DNA of 26,392 nt from Candidatus Martarchaeota archaeon. GTDB taxonomy: Archaea; Micrarchaeota; Micrarchaeia; Micrarchaeales; Micrarchaeaceae. Numbering within the stretch: the stretch's first letter is position 1; each line of letters opens with the position of its first letter. The stretch covers positions 1 through 26,392 of the forward strand of contig JAMCYJ010000030.1 of assembly GCA_023474155.1 (NCBI GenBank), given 5' to 3'. A model generated the notes under the pieces. It was not told the DNA's origin. It ran no database searches and worked only from the letters and a program-made list of their open reading frames with translations. Position numbers and translations under genes: made by a program. Positions 6,524 to 13,404 of the stretch are shown piece by piece.

Positions 6524-8215
6524 ATGGCTTCTATTATTTTTTTGCTAAAGGATCTTGAGGACCAAGGGCTAGACATAGGCATGCTGGAAATCATGGTGCC
6601 TAAGATAGGAATGGAAATCGAAAGGCGCGACGATACTGAAATAGCAATAGACGTCACGCCGAACAGGCCAGACCTTATGGATTTTACAGGCTTTGTCAGG
6701 GCGCTGAAGGCTCTTGCGCCCTCTCTGGAAGGCGAAAAACAAGGCGCGACAATCAGGAAACATGTATACAAAATAGAAAACGAGCCTCTGGCCAACCTGC
6801 ATGTGAATAAAAACACAAAGAAAATAAGGCCGTTCATCGGCATGCTTATCGCAAAAAACGCTGATTTGGGAGGGGGCAGGCTGCAGTACCTGCTGAACTT
6901 CGCGGAAAAGCTTTCGGATACGCTTGGCAGGAAAAGGAAGAAATTCGCAGTCGGCGTATACGACTTTGATAAAATAAAACCCGACCTTTTTTACGATGCG
7001 ACGCAAAACGCAAAATTTGTCCCTCTTGGAGGAAACGCGGAAATGAGCTTCAGCGACATACTTAAAAGACACGAGAAGGGCATCAAATACAGGGATGTCT
7101 TCAATGCAGCGAAAGGCGGAAAGCCTTTGTTTCCTTTCCTGAAGGATTCAGAAAAAATCCTTTCGCTGGTGCCTGTAATAAATTCGGAATACGCAAAGGT
7201 TACAGAGAATACGAAAAACCTGCTGCTTGATGTGACAGGGACGTCTGAGCAAGGAGTGAGGCAGGCGGTAAACATTTTTGCCTGCTCTTTTATGGACAGA
7301 GGGTTCGAGGTTTATCCCGTCAGAATTTACAGCAGCGGCAAGACCACGACAACCCCTCTGCTTGAGCACAGGCAAATCAAAATAAATGCAAGGGACGCGG
7401 GCAAAAAACTAGGAATCGGCATCGACAGCAATGACGCCGCAAGACTGCTCGGGATGATGGGTTATTCAGCAGAAATCAACGGCGGCAACATAATCGCACG
7501 CATACCCGAATACAGAAGCGACATATTCGACAGGCAGGACGTGATCGAGGATATCGCAATCGCATACGGATACGGAAACATTCCGCCGAAGCCTATACAA
7601 GGCAGCTTCGAGGGCAGGGCGGACAGGGCGAGGGAGCTGGCAAACGAGCTTTCCGGATTCATGATCGGGCTAGGATTTTCAGAGGCAGTGAACGCCTACC
7701 TGACAAACGAAAAAATAAATTTCGAAAACATGCAGATCGACGCTGGCGAAAAAAGCAGGGTCAGCATACTGAATGCAAAGGCAGAAGCGGTGACAATGCT
7801 GCGCACGGACCTCCTGCCTGGAATCCTAAGCAACCTCGGCGCATCGCTGGCTGAAAAAATGCCCCAGAAGCTGTTTGAGATAGGAAGCGTTTTCTCGCTG
7901 GAAACCGGCGGCGAAGCGCATGAGCAGCTGCGCCTGGCATTTGCAAGCGAGCACTCGAGATCGAACTTCGCGGAAATAAAATCCGCTATCGATTCCCTGC
8001 TCAAGCTTATGGATATAGAAGATATAGGATTTAAAGAGGAAAAAAGCAATGTGTTTATAGAAGGCAGGTGCGCCGCGGCCATGTCAGGAAACAGAAAAAT
8101 AGGCATATTCGGGGAACTGCACCCAAAAGTCCTAAGGGCATTCGGGATTGAGGAGCCTGCTGTCGCCGCCGAAATAACAATACGCGAAAAAATAGAATAC
8201 CAGTTCAGCATCTGA
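6524..8215 (+). CDS. pheT: Phenylalanyl-tRNA synthetase beta subunit
   Basis: Structural and editing subunit of PheRS; 563 residues, the usual archaeal length. The N-terminal domain has the IDVTPNRPDLMDFTGFVRAL block of the archaeal B1 domain. The B3/B4 editing region spans about 90-260, with LLLDVTGTSEQGVRQAVN. A B5-type nucleic-acid-binding domain follows (KKLGIGIDSNDAARLLGMMGY). The C-terminal catalytic-like core includes IPEYRSDIFDRQDVIEDIAIAYGY and MLRTDLLPGILSNL. The PheT core is a degenerate class II fold that scaffolds the alpha subunit. It starts 3 nt after the pheS stop, consistent with an operon. A strong hairpin follows directly after its stop. Confidence 0.95.
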   Translation: MASIIFLLKDLEDQGLDIGMLEIMVPKIGMEIERRDDTEIAIDVTPNRPDLMDFTGFVRALKALAPSLEGEKQGATIRKHVYKIENEPLANLHVNKNTKKIRPFIGMLIAKNADLGGGRLQYLLNFAEKLSDTLGRKRKKFAVGVYDFDKIKPDLFYDATQNAKFVPLGGNAEMSFSDILKRHEKGIKYRDVFNAAKGGKPLFPFLKDSEKILSLVPVINSEYAKVTENTKNLLLDVTGTSEQGVRQAVNIFACSFMDRGFEVYPVRIYSSGKTTTTPLLEHRQIKINARDAGKKLGIGIDSNDAARLLGMMGYSAEINGGNIIARIPEYRSDIFDRQDVIEDIAIAYGYGNIPPKPIQGSFEGRADRARELANELSGFMIGLGFSEAVNAYLTNEKINFENMQIDAGEKSRVSILNAKAEAVTMLRTDLLPGILSNLGASLAEKMPQKLFEIGSVFSLETGGEAHEQLRLAFASEHSRSNFAEIKSAIDSLLKLMDIEDIGFKEEKSNVFIEGRCAAAMSGNRKIGIFGELHPKVLRAFGIEEPAVAAEITIREKIEYQFSI

Positions 8216-8216
8216 T

Positions 8217-8254
8217 AGGCTCGGCGCCCCGCGCAGTGCCTGCGCCCCGAGCCT
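8217..8254. terminator. GC-rich hairpin between convergent pheT and adenosyltransferase genes
   Basis: AGGCTCGG (8217-8224) pairs with CCGAGCCT (8247-8254). Inside, GCGCAG (8231-8236) pairs with CTGCGC (8240-8245) around a TGC loop. It fills the 42-nt gap between two convergent genes, so it probably insulates both transcripts. Archaea usually terminate at U-runs, so the mechanism is inferred. Confidence 0.55.
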
Positions 8255-8257
8255 GCC

Positions 8258-8797
8258 TTACCCTTGGCTTATTTCTTTTACGCCTCGCTTTCTGTTCTCG
8301 TAGAGAGCCATCACGAATAGGAGAGTCGAAATCCTATTCATAAATTTAAGCAGCTGCGGGCTGACTCCTGCCTCGTTGCCTTTTATTTTTGCGATTGATC
8401 TTTCGCTTCTCCTTGCCACTGCGCGGGCGTTTTGCAGGTAAACTGCCCCTGGCGATCCCGCCGGTAGGATAAATTTGGTTACGCTGCCGGAGTGCTTCCC
8501 GAGCATCTCTATGTAGGCTTCGATCTTCTTTACGTCCGCATTGCTGATTTCAGATTTCGGGCTGAAGCTTTTGTCTGCATGGCCCGCGATTTCCGCTTCT
8601 GCGGCATATATATAATTCTGCAGATCATTTATAATCCGCTGCAGGCGCTTGGTCTTCACATGCAGCGCCGCGATTCCGAGCGCTGTGCTGAATTCGTCAA
8701 GGTCACCCAGCGCATTGATCAGGCGGGCGCTCTTGCTGAATTTTTTGCTTCCTATCCTGGTCGTGCCTGCATCGCCGTAGCCTGTATAAAACCCCAT
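8258..8797 (-). CDS. ATP:cob(I)alamin adenosyltransferase, PduO type
   Basis: Transfers the adenosyl group of ATP to reduced cobalamin, making coenzyme B12. 179 residues, normal for the family. Visible motifs are the N-terminal ATP-binding YTGYGDAGTTRIG, NALGDLDEFSTALG, FILPAGSPGAVYLQNARAVARRSER (basic ATP-contacting residues) and FMNRISTLLFVMA, corresponding to the family's N-R-L-S-D-x-L-F block. Here the Asp of that block is Thr and the canonical Gly of F-I-L-P-G-G is Ala. A likely user of its product is a B12-dependent class II ribonucleotide reductase, not seen here. The gene stands alone on the minus strand, convergent with pheT. Confidence 0.88.
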   Translation of the reverse strand: MGFYTGYGDAGTTRIGSKKFSKSARLINALGDLDEFSTALGIAALHVKTKRLQRIINDLQNYIYAAEAEIAGHADKSFSPKSEISNADVKKIEAYIEMLGKHSGSVTKFILPAGSPGAVYLQNARAVARRSERSIAKIKGNEAGVSPQLLKFMNRISTLLFVMALYENRKRGVKEISQG

Positions 8798-8855
8798 CGT
8801 ATCAGTAATATTTTACAACAATATTTAATAAGATTGCCGGAAAATAATTAAGCAG

Positions 8856-8927
8856 GAGCTTGTAGTCGAGTGGTAAGACGCCACCTTCACACGGTGGAGA
8901 CCCGGAGTCCGATTCTCCGCAAGCTCA
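8856..8927 (+). tRNA. tRNA-Val(CAC)
   Basis: Acceptor GAGCTTG (8856-8862) pairs with CAAGCTC (8920-8926); discriminator A at 8927. Anticodon stem CCACC/GGTGG encloses loop TTCACAC, giving anticodon CAC (Val, GUG). T-stem CGGAG/CTCCG has 5 bp. The T-loop is TCCGATT, so position 55, almost always U (pseudouridine), is C (8909). No intron; CCA not encoded. It shares the acceptor stem and much of the body with tRNA-Val(GAC) at 13311. A T-rich stretch (8928-8952) follows and may terminate it. Confidence 0.93.
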
Positions 8928-8968
8928 TTTTCTGCGTGGTTTTTGTTTTCTGGTTCTGCATTGCAATC

Positions 8969-10837
8969 TTATATATATGAAATTACCCAAACCGCGACAA
9001 TCAGGCCGAATATTATCAGCAGGGGAATTATTAGTTTTGCAGTGCTTAATATGGAATTCAGCACCGTGAACATTTTTTCCCTTATATTCGAGCCCCATAC
9101 GAGAAACTTATTTAATTCCTGTTTATTGTAATAGACCTTGACATCGCATATGTCCTTTACCGCGGCGTCAACGGCATTGTCAAGCGCATCCTTGAATAAG
9201 CTAAAATTCGTATAGTTCCCGAAAACGTTTTTTGCGGATTCGCTTATCGAATTCACATAATGCGTGTCTGTCGTGTATACTTCTGCCGGGAGCTTGTACT
9301 TTGCGGCAATATGATCGAGCACTTGCTTGCGCAGGGCTGGCGACATGTTGTTTGCGTTAAATAGTATCAGCGCATGCTTGTATTGCTTATGCCCATCGAA
9401 TGAGAATATAGCTACATTAATATTGCCTGGCGCAAGATCTTTGGGCTTGCCTAGGGAATAATAAAATTCTGCCGTTCCTATCCCTGCTTTTAGCCTTCCC
9501 CTAGCGGTTTCCTTCAATAAATCGATCGCATTTGCATAGTCCTTGTAATACTTGGAATTCAGCTGTATCCCTTTAAGCTCAGCGGCGGGCGCTGTTTCGT
9601 ATCGCGAATTGTGGGCATCAAGCAATACAGGGTTTTTGAATTTTGCAAGAAGAAGATTCTTAAGCGCCTCGCGGGCATCTGATGAAACGTCCTCTGTCAC
9701 CTTCGGGGCCCTTGAAAAACTCACCATAGCGGCCGCGCCGAAATCAAGCGCGGTCAGATGGGAGTCCCCTAAAGAGGAACTGAAAAATCCCATGTCAGTG
9801 TCCCCCGCGCACTCTGCATTTTTTATGGCCGCGTCCATGCATTCCTTCAGTCTGCCTATCTGCAGGGAACTTACAGGATTTAAATCCTCGTTCACTGCAG
9901 GATGCATTATGAACGCGGGCGCCCTGTGCCTGCTGTTCGCATGCGCCTCGAGCAGATGCGGAAAGTTGCTTCCACCTATAGTGCTAAAAGGGCCGTAATG
10001 GACATCTGGCGCGAAGAATATCGCCTTGAGCCTGCTTTTTTTGTCTTTCAATAATATCGTGTTCGCCTCGACTGTTCTGTACTCCCCGAACTTTTCGCCG
10101 AAGACATTCGATACGTTTATGTCAAACATCCAGTTCTGGAAAAGATTCGAAAGAGTTTCCATGGTATTGAACCCGAGACTTTTCTTCATCGGTTTGTCGA
10201 ACAGATAGAGAATCAGGTAGCTGATAATTACGAATACTGAAACGCCGAGGTAAAATTTCAGCATGAGGATGTTTAGAGGCATCGCCACCTTAAAAAGAAA
10301 ATTGCTTGCGGGGGCATAGAGGATAAGGTTGAATGTTGGCTGGACCAGCGAAACTATAACCGCCTTTTTTTTCATGCCGAAAATGATTTTTGCTATGAAG
10401 AACCATTCGCTGAATATCAGTATGTTCCCAAGGATTATCGCGAGGCTTGCGGCATATGCGTTTGTGAACAGATATATTATATTCGAGAGGATGAAAAAAA
10501 TTGAGTATATGAAAAGCGCAAGGAGCGTAAGAAAAAACACATGCTTGAGTGTTATTTTCCTGTTCACCAATTTAATAATTGAAATCGTAAAAAGACTTGG
10601 TATCGCTATCGCGATCAGGCCTGTCAACGACCCTGTTATCGCTATATAAAACGCGCTGTGCAGCAGCGCCCTGTGGTTTACGACTGCGATGCTCAGCATG
10701 CCGATGCTTATGCTTGAAAAAAGGAGCGCGATGAAAAGCACGTACTTGTTCGGAAGGCTTTTGGAAAATATCCCTACGAATCTCGATATGTCGTCCTTTT
10801 TCTTCATGGAACCCTGGCGCCCTGATGCTTTGATCAT
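8969..10837 (-). CDS. DUF2070 family multi-pass membrane protein
   Basis: 622 residues matching the archaeal DUF2070 (COG3356-like) architecture. About seven hydrophobic helices fill residues 30-230, a long soluble domain follows, and one helix lies at the C-terminus (about 598-620). The soluble part carries conserved-looking polar motifs: FFAPDVHYGPFSTIGGSNFP, FSSSLGDSHLTALDFGAAA, LLDAHNSRY, FSFDGHKQYKH and YTTDTHYVN. The repeated D-x-H / D-H patterns suggest a metal-binding site, but no enzymatic role is established for the family to my knowledge. It starts 18 nt after the polyprenyl synthase stop on the same strand, so the two likely form an operon. An alternative ATG (MKKKDD) lies ten codons in. 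Confidence 0.85.
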   Translation of the reverse strand: MIKASGRQGSMKKKDDISRFVGIFSKSLPNKYVLFIALLFSSISIGMLSIAVVNHRALLHSAFYIAITGSLTGLIAIAIPSLFTISIIKLVNRKITLKHVFFLTLLALFIYSIFFILSNIIYLFTNAYAASLAIILGNILIFSEWFFIAKIIFGMKKKAVIVSLVQPTFNLILYAPASNFLFKVAMPLNILMLKFYLGVSVFVIISYLILYLFDKPMKKSLGFNTMETLSNLFQNWMFDINVSNVFGEKFGEYRTVEANTILLKDKKSRLKAIFFAPDVHYGPFSTIGGSNFPHLLEAHANSRHRAPAFIMHPAVNEDLNPVSSLQIGRLKECMDAAIKNAECAGDTDMGFFSSSLGDSHLTALDFGAAAMVSFSRAPKVTEDVSSDAREALKNLLLAKFKNPVLLDAHNSRYETAPAAELKGIQLNSKYYKDYANAIDLLKETARGRLKAGIGTAEFYYSLGKPKDLAPGNINVAIFSFDGHKQYKHALILFNANNMSPALRKQVLDHIAAKYKLPAEVYTTDTHYVNSISESAKNVFGNYTNFSLFKDALDNAVDAAVKDICDVKVYYNKQELNKFLVWGSNIREKMFTVLNSILSTAKLIIPLLIIFGLIVAVWVISYI

Positions 10838-10855
10838 TATCCCTGTGCCTGCCTG

Positions 10856-11647
10856 TTATTTTCCGAACCTCCTGCTTCTTTCCGAAAACGTTTTTATTGC
10901 TTTTTTAAGATCTGCCTCGCCGAAGTCGGGCCAGTATTTTTTCGAGAAATAGAGCTCTGAATAACTGGACTGCCATGGAAGAAACCCTGAAAGCCTCATC
11001 TCGCCCGATGTGCGTATTATCAAGTCCACATCCGGAACTATCGCAGTCCTGAGATAGCTGTCGATGCTGCTTAAGCTCGCATTAGGGTTGCTTGCAAGCC
11101 TTGCCCGTATCTTTTTTATCATATACTCTATGTCCTCCCTGCCGCCGTAACCCACAAGCAGGTTTATGGTCAAGTCCTTGTAGTGCTTAGTCTTGGCCTG
11201 CAGAAAACTAAGGGCCTTTTTCAGGCCTGCTGGCAGGATATTCAGGTTTCCTATGATTTTAACTCTGACGCTGTTCTTTCTCAGTGTCTCGAGAATGTCT
11301 TTGTCCTTTGCGGTTACTGCATACAGCCTGTAAAGCAGGCCCAGCTCGTTTTTGTTTCTCTTCTTTATATTTTCTGTCGAAAGCGCCCAGATTGTCAGCA
11401 TCTTGACGCCCTGCTTTTTGGCGAGCAGGCTTATGTCGATGGCTTTTCTTATGCCAAGGGAATATCCTAAATGCAGCTTTGTCCTGTTTTTGCTTACCCA
11501 GCGCCTGTTGCCGTCTGGGATTATTGCGATATGTTTCGGATTGGAGCTATTTGCATCTGGTTCCGATTCGCGCGCGCCAAAGCCGGCGCGGGAGTTTTGG
11601 CTTCTGCGGCTTCCGCATTTTTTGATGCTGTTTTTTAAAGGTGCCAT
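10856..11647 (-). CDS. uppS: cis-Polyprenyl diphosphate synthase (undecaprenyl/dehydrodolichyl type)
   Basis: Elongates an allylic diphosphate with isopentenyl units in cis to make the lipid carrier for glycan assembly; in archaea this feeds dolichol-type N-glycosylation. 263 residues. Motifs: HIAIIPDGNRRW (Mg/diphosphate Asp45), ALSTEN, NLLVGYGGREDI, DLIIRTSGEMRLSGF and LPWQSSYSELYF, covering the five family regions. Where bacterial enzymes have G-H-x-x-G after the first motif, this one has GYSLG, replacing the His. The first about 38 residues are a basic, Ser/Arg-rich extension outside the family core, so the true start could be internal. Upstream is an AT-rich divergent promoter shared with RNase Z; downstream is the DUF2070 gene. 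Confidence 0.92.
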   Translation of the reverse strand: MAPLKNSIKKCGSRRSQNSRAGFGARESEPDANSSNPKHIAIIPDGNRRWVSKNRTKLHLGYSLGIRKAIDISLLAKKQGVKMLTIWALSTENIKKRNKNELGLLYRLYAVTAKDKDILETLRKNSVRVKIIGNLNILPAGLKKALSFLQAKTKHYKDLTINLLVGYGGREDIEYMIKKIRARLASNPNASLSSIDSYLRTAIVPDVDLIIRTSGEMRLSGFLPWQSSYSELYFSKKYWPDFGEADLKKAIKTFSERSRRFGK

Positions 11648-11740
11648 TGCGACCCAGCCATTATCTAATTATTAGTAGAATAAAATGAAATATATAAATT
11701 TATAGCAAAAAATATTAAGATATTAGCAAAATTATAGGTA
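11648..11740. promoter_or_regulatory. Shared divergent promoter, uppS (minus) and RNase Z (plus)
   Basis: A near-symmetrical AT block, TATATAAATTTATAG (11691-11705), sits in the middle. About 26 nt on either side gives predicted transcription starts near 11670 (minus) and 11723 (plus), roughly 20 nt ahead of each ATG. The two genes may share one TATA region. Confidence 0.45.
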
Positions 11741-12661
11741 ATGGTGGTTCAAAGCACTATTATTGATCGCATGATGAAAATCACATTTTTGGGGACTGCC
11801 GGAGCGACACCGACCAAAAAAAGGGCGCTTCCGAGCATAGCCGTCGAATATAAAGGAAAAATCTACCTATTCGACTGCGGCGAGGGAACGCAGCGCCAGT
11901 TCCTGAAATACGGGCTGAACATGTCGAAGATCTCCTGCATTTTTCTCAGCCATGCGCATGCAGACCATGTAATAGGAATTGCAGGCCTCATCAGAACGCT
12001 TTCAATAAACAGGCGCACGGAGGCGCTATCTATATATGCGCCTGCAGGAGAAGAAAGCAAAATAAGGAACCTCGCGCATTTTGACGATTCAGTGGTTAAT
12101 TATGAGGTAATGGTAAAACCAATCAAAACAGGAATAGTGCTAAAAAACAAGGACCTCGAAATAAGCGCATTTAAGCTGAACCATTCCGTACTGACTTACG
12201 GATACAGGATAAAAGAATCCGACAAAATCAGGTTCCTCAAGGAAAAGGCCGCTGCCGCAGGGATAAGGGGAATTATGTTTCAGGAGATATTAAAGAAAAA
12301 AACACTGCGCGTAAACAAAAAAAATGTGTCGCTAGGCAGCATATCATTTCTTGAAACAGGGAAGAAAATAATCTATGCTACAGACACAAGGCCGTGCAAG
12401 ACAACTGAAAAGAGCGCTGCAGGCGCGGAGTTGCTTATCCATGAGGCAACATACACTAATGCATTGAAGGCGTTCGCAAAGGAAAGAAAGCACTCAACTG
12501 CGGCCGAGGCCGCAACGATTGCAAAAAATGCGCATGCAAAAAAGCTTATTCTGTTCCACATAAGCGCGAGGTACAAAAACACAGGGGATCTGTTAGACGA
12601 GGCAAGGCGCGTCTTTAAAAACACCGAAGTCGCAAATGACGGGTTTGAAATAACGCTGTAG
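11741..12661 (+). CDS. rnz: Ribonuclease Z (tRNA 3' processing endonuclease)
   Basis: Metallo-beta-lactamase-fold nuclease that removes 3' trailers from tRNA precursors before CCA addition; none of the tRNAs in this window encodes CCA, so it would be needed. 306 residues from 11741. Motifs: ITFLGTAGATPT near the N-terminus, FDCGEGTQRQFLKYG, the metal-binding LSHAHADHVIGIAGL (H-x-H-x-D-H), LNHSVLTYGYRI, YATDTRPC, LLIHEATY, KHSTAAEAA and ILFHISARY. The family usually begins M-K-I-x-F-L-G, so a start at 11771 or 11774 (MMKITFLG) is also reasonable. The 11741 ATG fits the promoter spacing. A hairpin covers its stop codon. Confidence 0.93.
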   Translation: MVVQSTIIDRMMKITFLGTAGATPTKKRALPSIAVEYKGKIYLFDCGEGTQRQFLKYGLNMSKISCIFLSHAHADHVIGIAGLIRTLSINRRTEALSIYAPAGEESKIRNLAHFDDSVVNYEVMVKPIKTGIVLKNKDLEISAFKLNHSVLTYGYRIKESDKIRFLKEKAAAAGIRGIMFQEILKKKTLRVNKKNVSLGSISFLETGKKIIYATDTRPCKTTEKSAAGAELLIHEATYTNALKAFAKERKHSTAAEAATIAKNAHAKKLILFHISARYKNTGDLLDEARRVFKNTEVANDGFEITL

Positions 12662-12715
12662 CAGCCATGCTACAGCCAAGACAGGAGAGATATAAGGCGT
12701 TATTTATGGCCTTAT
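12656..12715. terminator. Two hairpins between convergent RNase Z and lipoprotein genes
   Basis: CTGTAGCA (12656-12663) pairs with TGCTACAG (12668-12675) around a 4-nt loop, including the RNase Z stop codon. ATAAGGC (12692-12698) pairs with GCCTTAT (12709-12715) around a 10-nt loop and overlaps the lipoprotein gene's end. Likely a two-way transcript boundary. Confidence 0.45.
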
Positions 12716-13107
12716 TGCTTTGTTTTTTTCTTATTGCATCCCTTTATGAGATAAACATTAGTGAGGGCTGCTGCTTCAGCTGCGCGGGCGGAAAAGGCAG
12801 AATCCGTAGAGGATATGTTCACCGTGGTGAGATTTGAATTATCTAAGTTAATAGCATCAAACATTTCTGCTCTTTGCATATTGAAACGCGCAGCTTTTAT
12901 CAATTGCTTGCAGGATGCGGAAAATGGATGCTTCTCTATCTTTTGTATCCTTGTTATTGATATGCCAAAATTCCGGGCAGTTTTTTGTTCGGATTTATAA
13001 TTATTTCCGCAGCCGCTGGCCATTGCACTTAAACTTATTATCGCGCCGCCGATTGCTGCATTGCGCAGGAAGGTTTTTACCTTTGTTTGTTTTTTATTTG
13101 TCTCCAT
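12712..13107 (-). CDS. Small putative lipoprotein of unknown function
   Basis: 131 residues. A basic N-terminus (METNKKQTKVKTFLRN) leads into a hydrophobic stretch (AAIGGAIISLSAMASGC) ending in a lipobox-like M-A-S-G-C with Cys33. This predicts a lipid-anchored surface protein. The rest is about 95 residues, alanine- and lysine-containing, with two further cysteines (C67 region and near the end, GCNKKKTKQ) and a lysine-rich tail. I do not recognise the family. It is a single gene between RNase Z and tRNA-Val(GAC), with an AT-rich promoter-like region upstream (TTATAAATAAA on the minus strand near 13120-13130). Confidence 0.6.
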   Translation of the reverse strand: METNKKQTKVKTFLRNAAIGGAIISLSAMASGCGNNYKSEQKTARNFGISITRIQKIEKHPFSASCKQLIKAARFNMQRAEMFDAINLDNSNLTTVNISSTDSAFSARAAEAAALTNVYLIKGCNKKKTKQ

Positions 13108-13281
13108 GCTTTCACTTTTTATTTATAATTTATTTGCAATAGATAATTGTTACGCCTGTTATGATATTTATAATTATTCTTGCCATTTTTCGCATCTGCT
13201 TATGAATAAAAGCCGGCAGAAGCGTAAAAAATTAGGGATTATTGCAAATATTTCCAAAGTTATTTATTAATGCCCAGCAAT

Positions 13282-13291
13282 GTTTTTATTT
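13282..13291 (+). promoter_or_regulatory. TATA-like box of tRNA-Val(GAC)
   Basis: TTTTTATTTA lies about 26 nt upstream of the tRNA 5' end, the usual archaeal TATA distance. A second AT block (TATATAAATT) lies directly before the tRNA. Confidence 0.4.
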
Positions 13292-13310
13292 ACAAAATTA
13301 TATAAATTGC

Positions 13311-13382
13311 GAGCTTGTAGTCGAGTGGCAAGACGTCACGTTGACAACGTGAAGATCCGGAGTTCGATTCTCCGCAAGCTCA
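13311..13382 (+). tRNA. tRNA-Val(GAC)
   Basis: Acceptor GAGCTTG (13311-13317) pairs with CAAGCTC (13375-13381); discriminator A at 13382. Anticodon stem TCACG/CGTGA encloses TTGACAA, giving anticodon GAC (Val). T-arm CGGAG-TTCGATT-CTCCG is canonical. No intron, CCA not encoded. The SRP54 ATG follows 22 nt later, so the two may share a transcript. Confidence 0.95.
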
Positions 13383-13404
13383 TTTGAATTAATAGCGAGT
13401 TGAT

